A stretch of DNA of 64,000 bases, taken from positions 62,001 through 126,000 of the forward strand of contig JACZXB010000008.1 of NCBI GenBank assembly GCA_022571845.1, written 5' to 3'. Below, piece after piece: positions 17,947-26,805 of this stretch (the stretch's first letter is position 1; each line of letters opens with the position of its first letter). This DNA comes from Candidatus Zixiibacteriota bacterium (GTDB lineage: Bacteria > Zixibacteria > MSB-5A5 > GN15 > FEB-12). The notes under the pieces were generated by a model, which was given only the letters and a program-made list of their open reading frames with translations, ran no database searches and was not told the origin of the DNA. The position numbers and the translations under genes were made by a program.

Positions 17947-18777
17947 TTATTGAACACCCTCAATATGATAGAGCTTGCTTCGGACATCCCAAATTCCTAC
18001 TCCTGCAAGAAAAGCAAGATTAACAAACAGCAGCGGCGCAAATATGGGAGCGGTTGACACAAGATTTTTAAAGAAAGAAGTATCTACCCCGCTGGTCAGA
18101 GCCATCCCGTGAAAATAGAATCCTATCGAACCGACAATAACCTGAACAAACATTACGGCCAGCGTCAGGTCAAGAAATCGCCGTGACACCTTACCAAAAA
18201 ATATGACTGATAGAAATCCAATGGCTATGGCGCTGCTAAATACAGGTATCCACTCTGTCCAAAAAAAGAATCCGTTCTGAGCGTGATCTAAAAGCGACAA
18301 AATAAAATTTCCTACAAATCCGCCCATCCCCAGAAATATCAGCCACTTACCCCATTCCAATTTTTCGGCAGGCACAGATCTGTTCACTAAGAGCAAAAAT
18401 CCCAAGCCGGCGTAGGCCAGCGGCGCCGCAAATGGAGCCGCGTATACCAAACTGTGGATAGTCTGTGATTCAAAAAAAGAACTGTTCAGATGAAAGACAG
18501 CGCCCAGAATACCCACTGCAATCGAACTGTAGCCGACAACGCGGCCGATTGTTTGCAACTTCTGTGCTCTAAGCCGCCGGTTAAGCATAAATTCAACAGA
18601 CAGCAGAACCGGTGCAACCAGAGAAAAATAAAATGGAATCCATTCGGCCGGGTGATGAAACGAATTAACAGAATGAGCAATAAAAATATCTATTGCCAAA
18701 AATCCGATATTGACGATGACAAAGATTTCAATGATCAACCATAGTGAAATTTGCCGAGGCTTTGATATCTTTTCCAT
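17947..18777 (-). CDS. Polytopic membrane protein, possible membrane partner of the adjacent cytochrome
   Basis: 276 aa, about 8 hydrophobic segments, no CXXCH; directly downstream of the cytochrome gene. Confidence 0.55.
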   Translation of the reverse strand: MEKISKPRQISLWLIIEIFVIVNIGFLAIDIFIAHSVNSFHHPAEWIPFYFSLVAPVLLSVEFMLNRRLRAQKLQTIGRVVGYSSIAVGILGAVFHLNSSFFESQTIHSLVYAAPFAAPLAYAGLGFLLLVNRSVPAEKLEWGKWLIFLGMGGFVGNFILSLLDHAQNGFFFWTEWIPVFSSAIAIGFLSVIFFGKVSRRFLDLTLAVMFVQVIVGSIGFYFHGMALTSGVDTSFFKNLVSTAPIFAPLLFVNLAFLAGVGIWDVRSKLYHIEGVQ

Positions 18778-18783
18778 GAACGG

Positions 18784-20007
18784 TTATTCGGCGCGGAGTT
18801 CTTTGGCAATCTGTTTCATTTCAACAATATGGAGCAGTAGTTCGTAGTTGCCGTGCCACTGCACAAAATCGGCACCTCCCATAAAGGCACCGTGTTTGGC
18901 AGTTCTTCCATAATAATGCCACAAATCGAAAGCCATAAATTCGATCGGTTCATCGAATGGCTCGGGAGTTAAGAGCCCTTCTTTGCGAAGTTCTGCGACA
19001 AGATCAAGAGCCTCCTGTACTTTGGCATTGGTTGAGTGAACCACTACTTCTGCTTCCTCATAAAATTTCTCGACCTGGGTTGTAGCGTGACATTTTAGAC
19101 AGATATTTTTCATGGCATCCTGCCCCATAGTGTAGTTGGGACGTTTCTCAGATACGGGAGCAAACAGCCACCAGGAAAGACGCTCAGTAACATCGTGAGT
19201 GACATTCATTCCTTCAAGTCCGCTCATATGGCAGGTAGCACAGGTCGGTACAGACATATCGCGGGTTGTCAAATTTTTTGGAGAAGCGTTAAGGTTCAAA
19301 AATGACTTTTGAGACTCATAAAGTACGCCGTGCTTGGACTCGTTATAAATTTCAATTTGCGAATGGTCCGGCCCCATATGGCATTGACCGCAGGTAACCG
19401 GCTGACGCGCCAGGGCAATTGAGGTTGAATGCCTGGCGTGACATTGGGTACAGTTGCCAATGCTGCCGTCACTGTTAGGTTTGCCGATGGCGTGGCAGGA
19501 CTCACAGCCCAGCGCCAAAACCCCGGCACCTTCAGCGATGGCCAGCTTGTTGGCCGCACGCCTGACCGTTCCCGGGTGGTACTTTTCTGCAAATTCAATT
19601 TGTTCCAATGTAAAATCACCTTCACCTTGTACGGCGGCCCAGGCCGGTGCCGCGTGACGACTCTTCTTAAACTGTTCATATTCGGTAGAGTGGCATCGGG
19701 CGCAATTTAAAGCTGTCAGCTCTTTGGCCAGGATAAATCCATTATGCGCATATTCTTCTTGTCCGCTCTCTGGAGAATGACAATCATAGCAGGTTATACC
19801 GGCTCTGGCATGAGCGCTCATTGAGAATTGGTGAACGATTGCCGAGGTTTCACGGCTGTGACATTCGGCGCATTTTCCGCTGGCCCGGACATACTCAGGC
19901 GCCGGCTGTGCTGTTTCAATTATTGGCCGGGCTTTATTAATTAACATCGCCGCCACGATAAGAGAGGTGCCTATAAATACAGCTATAAAGACATTTCGAA
20001 AAGTCAT
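18784..20007 (-). CDS. Octaheme c-type cytochrome, hydroxylamine oxidoreductase (HAO)-like
   Basis: Eight CXXCH motifs (CAECH, CYDCH, CARCH, CESCH, CTQCH, CGQCH, CATCH, CLKCH) and HAO-like CHMGPDHSQIEIYNESKHG. Confidence 0.85.
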   Translation of the reverse strand: MTFRNVFIAVFIGTSLIVAAMLINKARPIIETAQPAPEYVRASGKCAECHSRETSAIVHQFSMSAHARAGITCYDCHSPESGQEEYAHNGFILAKELTALNCARCHSTEYEQFKKSRHAAPAWAAVQGEGDFTLEQIEFAEKYHPGTVRRAANKLAIAEGAGVLALGCESCHAIGKPNSDGSIGNCTQCHARHSTSIALARQPVTCGQCHMGPDHSQIEIYNESKHGVLYESQKSFLNLNASPKNLTTRDMSVPTCATCHMSGLEGMNVTHDVTERLSWWLFAPVSEKRPNYTMGQDAMKNICLKCHATTQVEKFYEEAEVVVHSTNAKVQEALDLVAELRKEGLLTPEPFDEPIEFMAFDLWHYYGRTAKHGAFMGGADFVQWHGNYELLLHIVEMKQIAKELRAE

Positions 20008-20157
20008 CGCTTGCTTCTCCCTGACTTTGCAACAGAGCCGGGCAATGTCCGGCTAAAGGCAAATAAATTCACAAGTATTGGAAAACTATAAGATTGGCTG
20101 TTTCATAGCAACTACATTGAATGTAGAGCCAATCATCTGTATAGGTTTGCTTTAATG

Positions 20158-21210
20158 CTACACTTTAATCAGCATTGATTCTGAGCAGAAACCCGGACCA
20201 AGGGCTGTTATCAAGCCATAGCCGTCACTACCCTGTCTATTTTGATTCATAAACCGCTCCAATATAAACAGAACAGTAACTGAGGAGATATTGCCGTATT
20301 CACTTAAAATATCCCAAGATAATGAGAGTTCGTTATTGGTCAAATCTAAAGCTGTTTCATACGCCTTGATTACTTTAGTGCCGCCGGGATGAAATAAATA
20401 CGCCGAAATATCTTTTAATGACAAACTATGTGTTCTGAGAAAATCATCTATATCTTTTGAAGCATGCTCTTTGACAATATCCGGTATTCGCTGGGCAAAA
20501 ATAACCTGAAGTCCTTTAGAGACAATATTCCAGCCCATTACGTCAAGGGAATCCGGATAGAAAGTGCTTTTGGTGCCAATGATTTCCATGCCGCCAATGT
20601 CAACTTTATCACCCGCCAGCAAAACTGCGGCGCTGCCCTCACTAAAAAGAGCAGTCGCTACCAGATTGCTCTTGGAATAGTCATCAGCTAAAAAAGTGAG
20701 TCCGCACAGTTCAGTGGCAATCAGCAGAACTTTTCCCTCTGGATGTCCCAATAAATAACGGTAGGCATGGGCCAGCCCAGCCGCTCCACCGGCACATCCA
20801 AGACCCCAGATGGGAGTTCTATGGATGTCAGGGCGCAAACTTAGTTTATTTATCAGGCGGGCATCTATTGACGGGGTGGATAGTCCCGTGGTGTTTACAT
20901 ATATAATGTAGTCAAAGTCCTCAGGTGACATTTCGTTTTGTTCAATAAGTTTAAGGGCAGCTGCAGCAGAAAGATTTGTTGCGCAATGCGTGTATGCTTT
21001 GTTTCTTTCCTCAAGAGAATGAGGTTGTACCATCCAATCCATGGGACGACTGAAATAACGGGTCGTTATACCGGCGTTGCTGAAAACTGGCAGTAATCGC
21101 TTAAGCTCATCAAGACGACCAGAAAAGTGATTACTGACGATTTCGCAGACCGTAGCTTGCTCGACCTTAAATTCAGGAACGGCAGTCGCTATTGCCGCAA
21201 TCTTTGGCAT
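20158..21210 (-). CDS. Type III polyketide synthase (chalcone/stilbene synthase family)
   Basis: Active-site GLGCAGGAAGL, YLFHPGGTKVI, SEYGNISSVTVLFIL (Cys-His-Asn triad). Confidence 0.92.
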   Translation of the reverse strand: MPKIAAIATAVPEFKVEQATVCEIVSNHFSGRLDELKRLLPVFSNAGITTRYFSRPMDWMVQPHSLEERNKAYTHCATNLSAAAALKLIEQNEMSPEDFDYIIYVNTTGLSTPSIDARLINKLSLRPDIHRTPIWGLGCAGGAAGLAHAYRYLLGHPEGKVLLIATELCGLTFLADDYSKSNLVATALFSEGSAAVLLAGDKVDIGGMEIIGTKSTFYPDSLDVMGWNIVSKGLQVIFAQRIPDIVKEHASKDIDDFLRTHSLSLKDISAYLFHPGGTKVIKAYETALDLTNNELSLSWDILSEYGNISSVTVLFILERFMNQNRQGSDGYGLITALGPGFCSESMLIKV

Positions 21211-21389
21211 ATAAGATCTCCAGAGTTTACTCGTTCTTTGAAAATTATATTAATGAAACAGAGTGCCGCTCTGTTTTAACTTATTAATATTCCTGTCCTT
21301 GTTAACGCTTACGAGCAAACTTAGTTCAGTGATTGGAGATTTTCAAGATAACTTAGAATTATTACTCTTCGCACACTACTTTGTTATAG

Positions 21390-23639
21390 TCAATCAGGAA
21401 ATCCCATTTTCTTGAGAAAAACCGGCCAGCGGGGATCATCGTGCAGATTTTTAAAAAATGGAGAAACTTTGGCCAGCGGAATACCTGCATCCTGTGAGGT
21501 TCTGGCTATTTCCAGCCACTTAAAAGCATGGTCACGCTCGTTTCGATATGAATAAACTAGTGCAATTTGATACGCCCAGCTAATTTTGTCAGGCATTGAA
21601 AGCAAATGCTCCAGAGCTTCGTCTGACTTCTGTTTTTCCCCCATGGCATGATACACTTTGGCCAGGACGCAATTTCTATAACCGGGTGCTTTTTCTTTTT
21701 CAGTCGCTGACAATGCTTCATCGAATTTCCCCTGCAAAAGATATGTCCAGCCCAGATTTCCATACAGGGAAGTCATTTCAGGACTCAATTCAAGAGCTTT
21801 TTGAATCTCAACTCTGGCTTCAGCGAACTGTCCTTTGTGAAGGAGTATTTTTCCATGATTCACATGCGTTTCAGGATTAAGAGGGTCAAGCTCAACGGCA
21901 AGTTTCGACATCGAAAGCGATTCTTCAAATTTACCCATACTGCCAAGGAAAGCTGAGAGGGAGCTCACCATCCTGGTGTTACTTGGGGCCAATTCATACG
22001 CTTTTCGAAAGGCGCTGTCGGCTTCATCAAAATGCAACTCCAATCTCCATCTAATTAAGCCCATCACTTCGTAGGCCTCGGCAAGTTTGTCGTCAAGCGC
22101 TAACGCTTTTAATGCTGCATCTTTTGCTTTTACATAAGCTGACTGGGTGTCTTCAAAACCGTAAGAGCTTTGCATCATATAGACCCTTGCAATTCCGGCC
22201 CAGGCCCGAGCACTGTCCGGCTCTATCTCAATCGCTTTTTGGAAAAGATCAATTGCTTCCAAAGCTGATTCTTTATTCCACTTGAGCATCGCCTGTTGGG
22301 CCTGAAGTAACAAAGCATAGCTCTCGGGATTTTTGATTTGCTTTTCAGGTGACTTACCCAGCAGCGTGATATCCAAGGCTTTCGCCACGGCGCCTGCTAT
22401 TTCATCCTGAACCGCGAAGATATCTTCTATGACTTTATCATACGTCTCAGACCACAAGTGAAAACCGTCGGAAGTATTGACCAGCTGGACTGTTATGCGC
22501 ACCCGATTTCCGGCCTTGCGCACGCTGCCCTCCAATATAGTTCCGACACCCAGCTTTTTTCCTATTTCTCGCAAGTCTTCTTGTTTCCCCTTGAATGCGA
22601 AACAGGAAGTGCGACCAATAACTTTTAGTTCCGGGTTCTTAGCCAGTACATTAAGCAGCTCTTCTGTTAAGCCATCTGCGAAATATTCGTTTTCCGAATC
22701 AGCGCTCATATTGGCAAAAGGCAAAACAGCAATAGATGGTTGTGACGCTGCAGATTGGCCGGAGGTTTCATGCTCACCGGATGTCGCTGTTCTTTCCAAA
22801 ACACGAAGATCGGCCGCAAGGTCTGCTGCGCTCTGATACCTCTCATTCGCATTCTTCGCCAGACACTTTGTTACAATTCGCTGAAGTTCCGCAGGGACAT
22901 CGGACTTATATCTCTCAAGCGGTTCAGGGCTTTCATTGATAATTGCATGCATCGTGCCGGTTTCATTCCTTCTCTTAAATGGCGTGCGACCCGTCAAAAG
23001 TTCATAAGTAACTACTCCTAAAGAGAACAGGTCCGAGCGGTGGTCAACCTTGCTTCCCCTGGCCTGCTCCGGTGACATATATGCTACCGTGCCGAGAGTT
23101 GAACCTGCTTTAGTAAGAGCATCACCGCCTTGCACGGTTGCCAGACCAAAATCCAAAATTTTCGGGCGAAACTCTTGGTCGACAATAATATTTGCTGATT
23201 TGATATCTCGATGAGTAATTCCCACCGCATGCGCTTGAGTAAGTCCCTCCGCAATCTGTAAAATTAGATTTACAATCTTGCCGACAGAAACAGTTTCTTC
23301 ACTGCAGTAATGCTGAAGGGTCTTGCCTTTGATGTACTGCATGGCGAAGAACGGTCGGCCGCTGAATTCGCCAACCTCATGAATCGTTACAATATTAGGG
23401 TGGTCCAGTTTTGCGACAGCCTTCGCCTCGCGCGTGAACCTTGTCCGTACATCGGCATCCTGAGCTATGTGCGATGGCAGAAATTTGAGAGCGACCTTAC
23501 GATCAAGTTTGGTATCTTCGGCCAGAAAGACCTCACCCATACCACCAGCGCCAATCTTTTTTATTATCCGGTAGTGCTGTACCATCGCCCCCTGAGACAG
23601 AACAACGTGCGTTTGGGTGTTGTCGTTGTTAGCTTCCAT
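21390..23639 (-). CDS. Ser/Thr protein kinase with TolB-like N-domain and TPR repeats (kinase 1)
   Basis: GAGGMGEVFLAEDTKLDRKVALKFL, THRDIKSANI, DFG; FADGLTEELLNVLAKNPELKVIGRTS; TPR tail. Confidence 0.92.
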   Translation of the reverse strand: MEANNDNTQTHVVLSQGAMVQHYRIIKKIGAGGMGEVFLAEDTKLDRKVALKFLPSHIAQDADVRTRFTREAKAVAKLDHPNIVTIHEVGEFSGRPFFAMQYIKGKTLQHYCSEETVSVGKIVNLILQIAEGLTQAHAVGITHRDIKSANIIVDQEFRPKILDFGLATVQGGDALTKAGSTLGTVAYMSPEQARGSKVDHRSDLFSLGVVTYELLTGRTPFKRRNETGTMHAIINESPEPLERYKSDVPAELQRIVTKCLAKNANERYQSAADLAADLRVLERTATSGEHETSGQSAASQPSIAVLPFANMSADSENEYFADGLTEELLNVLAKNPELKVIGRTSCFAFKGKQEDLREIGKKLGVGTILEGSVRKAGNRVRITVQLVNTSDGFHLWSETYDKVIEDIFAVQDEIAGAVAKALDITLLGKSPEKQIKNPESYALLLQAQQAMLKWNKESALEAIDLFQKAIEIEPDSARAWAGIARVYMMQSSYGFEDTQSAYVKAKDAALKALALDDKLAEAYEVMGLIRWRLELHFDEADSAFRKAYELAPSNTRMVSSLSAFLGSMGKFEESLSMSKLAVELDPLNPETHVNHGKILLHKGQFAEARVEIQKALELSPEMTSLYGNLGWTYLLQGKFDEALSATEKEKAPGYRNCVLAKVYHAMGEKQKSDEALEHLLSMPDKISWAYQIALVYSYRNERDHAFKWLEIARTSQDAGIPLAKVSPFFKNLHDDPRWPVFLKKMGFPD

Positions 23640-26600
23640 TTTTCAGCTTTGCCAGTCTCTCTTTGGCATCTTCTATCATTTTTATGCCGTCATCGGCGTT
23701 TCGCCAGATATCAAGAAAAATTTCATACTGCGCGATAGCGTCGTCGAATCTACCGGCCTCTTCATAGGCGCCTGCAAGATGGAAATGCAACGAGGCACTG
23801 AATGCGGACCAGAACGCTCGATTTAGTTCATACCGGGTTATGATCTTCTTATAAATCCCTAATGCGTCATCAATCCGACCGGCGCCGAGGTAACTTCGGC
23901 CAAGATATTCGCGTAGAAAAAACAGGGGGGTTATCTTGAATGCTTTCTGGAAAAGGACAGCGGCAGTGTCATAGTTACCCTTTTCCATTTCCAGCATACC
24001 ATTCCAAATTTGATAATCATCAATTGCTGAAGGTCCGTACCTGTCGATATCCCTTTTGAGCTCCGCCATTAATCGGTCTGCCTTTCTCATATCGCCATTT
24101 AAGGCATAGCTATTGGCAATGGCACCCCGCGCAGAGGCAACCATCCAGCTATTCGGATTGATATCTTTCATAATTTCTATTACTTTCTCATTTTCAGTGA
24201 TGGCGGACTTCTGGTCGCTAAGAATTCTCTGGTAAATGAATCCTCTTTTGATAAAACCGTAGGCCAGATGCCAGTCCTTGACAGATTCAGCAATCGCTTT
24301 ATCCTTAAGTTCACCCAACATGCGGAGTCCCTTTCTTAGCTTGCCCTGATGCAAGGGTATCTGTGTCAGATAAAGTCTTCCATCCGCCCGAGTGTACTTA
24401 TCAGGATGAGAAGCCACAACCTGGTACAGGCTTTCCGCCTTGGCATACTCCTGCCTGAACATGTAAATATTCCCCAGTTTCCAGAGACTGGACACAAAGT
24501 CCGGCTTTAGCTCCAGTGCTTTTACGAAAGAGGCAATAGCGCTGTCGAGCATGCCGTTTAAGGCATAGATTCCGCCCCGGGTATCATAGGCATTGTGCTT
24601 ATCCGGGGTTGATTCAAGGTACATGTTGGCTGCCCAGATAGCCTTGTCAACATTACCAATCCACTCATAGATATAGGCGAAATCGTTATATGCTTGCTTG
24701 TCTATCTGTACAGCCAGAGAACATTGTCGGATAGCGTCCTCATTCCTGCCCATGCTTTTTGCTAAAAAGTAAGCATAGGTAATATAAGATTGACTTCGAT
24801 TGGGCTCGATTTCGATCAGGCGCTGGTATAGTTCTTCCGCTTCCTGCCATTCGTAGGACTGGCGCTTTCTCAAGGCCCTGTTGCCAATGAGAGTAATTGA
24901 CATCGGATTCAACTCGAAAGCAATATCTTCCTCGCGGATTTGGTCCGGGTACCTGGCCATATCCTGTAATAGCAGAGAGTACCAGAAGTGCGCCCAGAAA
25001 TATCCGGGATTGAGCTCAATCGCTTGCAAGAATTCCTTCTCTGCTCCTTCCAGGTTCGGCTCGTTCCGGAGACTCTGTGCCAGCGAGGTGTGGGCTTCAG
25101 CCAGACCTTCATCAAGCCCAATAGCCATCTCTGCAGCCTCTCGGGCTTTCACAGTAGCTTCCGTTTTAGTGACAGCACCGGGAACTTCAACATATTGCCA
25201 AATAACAGCCCAGGCATCAGCCAGTCCGGAGTAAGCCAGAGCATAATAGGGGTCCAGTTCGATCGCTTTCTCGTAGTATTCAATCGCCTTCCTGATATCG
25301 CGTTCAGTTCGCTTGGCCCACAGGTGGCGGCCGCGCATATAAAAACTATACGCTTCGATGTTCTGTGTATAGCGGCGGGCAATGGCTATTGTGTCACCAC
25401 TGACGAGCTCGATTCTCATGGCGTCAACAATCGCACGAGAGATATCATCCTGAATATCAAAGATGCTTTCAAGTTGACGGTCATATGTCTGCGACCATAA
25501 GTGTGCGTCATTTGCTGCGTTTATCAATTGCACCCGAACACGAAGCCTGTTGCCCTCAAGTTGTATGCTTCCTTCAAGAATAGTGTTAACCTGCAAATCA
25601 TAGCCAATCTTTTTTAAGTCTCTATCAGTATTCTTGTATCGCATTACCGAGGTCATAGAAATTACTTTTAGATTTTTAATACCCGAGAGTTTGCCGATAA
25701 TAGCATCGGTCATGCCGTCTGAGAAATATTCCTGGTCTTGCCCTGAACTGAAATCTCTCAGAGGCAAAACTGCAATCGAGTTCTCCCACACCGTCTCATC
25801 CGACTTCGCCAGACCGGATTTTTCCCCAATTAGTAAGCGGTCTGAAATCAAATAACCAGATATTACGAGCAACGCGGCTATCGCACCTGCTCCCAGCCAC
25901 ACCGGCCACCGCTTCTTCCGCCCGATTGATACGGCAGCAATCGAACTCTGAGTGGGGGTTATCATTCGCTTCAGATCACTAACGACTCCATCGGCGTGCT
26001 GATAACGCAGCGAAGGGTTTTTCTCGAGAAGTTTGGAGATGGTGCGCTGGAGTTCATCAGGGATGTCCGCTTTATATCGGGCTAATGGTTCCGGGTTGTC
26101 TTGTGTGATGGCCTTTAATGTTGCCGCTTCATTCCCTTTCTCAAACGGTGTGCGGCCTGAGATCAGCTCGTACAGAACAACGCCAAGGGAGAACAAATCT
26201 GATCGATGGTCTACTTCCTGCCCCTGCACCTGCTCGGGCGACATGTACTGTACCGTTCCGAGCGTCGAACCTGTCTTGGTGAGATGTTCTGCACCCTGAA
26301 CGGCAGCTATTCCGAAATCAAGTATCTTCGGACGACCGTAAGCATCAATAACAATGTTAGACGGTTTAATATCTCTATGGACAATCTTCTTATCGTGTGC
26401 GGCGCTTAGGCCGTCACAGACTTGTATGGCCAACTCGATTATTCTGTCAATGCTAAGTTCTTTGCTCTTAGCCAAATCGCGCAGCGACTGCCCCTCCACC
26501 AGCTCCATGGCAAAGAAAGGCCGGCCATGATGCTCCGAAACTTCGTATATCGTAATTATATTCGGGTGGTTCAGTTTGGCCATCGCCTCGGCTTCTCGCA

Positions 26601-26805
26601 CAAAACGAGCCTTGAAGTCGGCATCGGCGACATACTGAGAAGGGAGGAATTTCAGCGCCACTTTGCGGTGCAGCTTGGTATCCTCGGCCAGATAGACCTC
26701 ACCCATGCCACCGGCACCGATCTTCTCGACAATCCGATAGTGCTCAACCATCGTCCCCTGTGACAAGACTATATGCGTTTGAGTGTTGTCTTCAGATTCG
26801 CTCAT
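23629..26805 (-). CDS. Ser/Thr protein kinase with TM, TolB-like domain and TPR repeats (kinase 2)
   Basis: GAGGMGEVYLAEDTKLHRKVALKFL, HRDIKPSNI, DFG; TM LGAGAIAALLVISGYLI; multiple TPRs. Confidence 0.92.
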   Translation of the reverse strand: MSESEDNTQTHIVLSQGTMVEHYRIVEKIGAGGMGEVYLAEDTKLHRKVALKFLPSQYVADADFKARFVREAEAMAKLNHPNIITIYEVSEHHGRPFFAMELVEGQSLRDLAKSKELSIDRIIELAIQVCDGLSAAHDKKIVHRDIKPSNIVIDAYGRPKILDFGIAAVQGAEHLTKTGSTLGTVQYMSPEQVQGQEVDHRSDLFSLGVVLYELISGRTPFEKGNEAATLKAITQDNPEPLARYKADIPDELQRTISKLLEKNPSLRYQHADGVVSDLKRMITPTQSSIAAVSIGRKKRWPVWLGAGAIAALLVISGYLISDRLLIGEKSGLAKSDETVWENSIAVLPLRDFSSGQDQEYFSDGMTDAIIGKLSGIKNLKVISMTSVMRYKNTDRDLKKIGYDLQVNTILEGSIQLEGNRLRVRVQLINAANDAHLWSQTYDRQLESIFDIQDDISRAIVDAMRIELVSGDTIAIARRYTQNIEAYSFYMRGRHLWAKRTERDIRKAIEYYEKAIELDPYYALAYSGLADAWAVIWQYVEVPGAVTKTEATVKAREAAEMAIGLDEGLAEAHTSLAQSLRNEPNLEGAEKEFLQAIELNPGYFWAHFWYSLLLQDMARYPDQIREEDIAFELNPMSITLIGNRALRKRQSYEWQEAEELYQRLIEIEPNRSQSYITYAYFLAKSMGRNEDAIRQCSLAVQIDKQAYNDFAYIYEWIGNVDKAIWAANMYLESTPDKHNAYDTRGGIYALNGMLDSAIASFVKALELKPDFVSSLWKLGNIYMFRQEYAKAESLYQVVASHPDKYTRADGRLYLTQIPLHQGKLRKGLRMLGELKDKAIAESVKDWHLAYGFIKRGFIYQRILSDQKSAITENEKVIEIMKDINPNSWMVASARGAIANSYALNGDMRKADRLMAELKRDIDRYGPSAIDDYQIWNGMLEMEKGNYDTAAVLFQKAFKITPLFFLREYLGRSYLGAGRIDDALGIYKKIITRYELNRAFWSAFSASLHFHLAGAYEEAGRFDDAIAQYEIFLDIWRNADDGIKMIEDAKERLAKLKNGS
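26100..26800 (-). repeat. Kinase-domain segment nearly identical to 28760..29430 (tandem paralogy / gene conversion)
   Basis: Offset about 2657 bp; long blocks are identical at nucleotide level (e.g. ACAATCTTCTTATCGTGTGCGGCGCTTAGGCCGTCACAGACTTGTAT). Confidence 0.75.
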
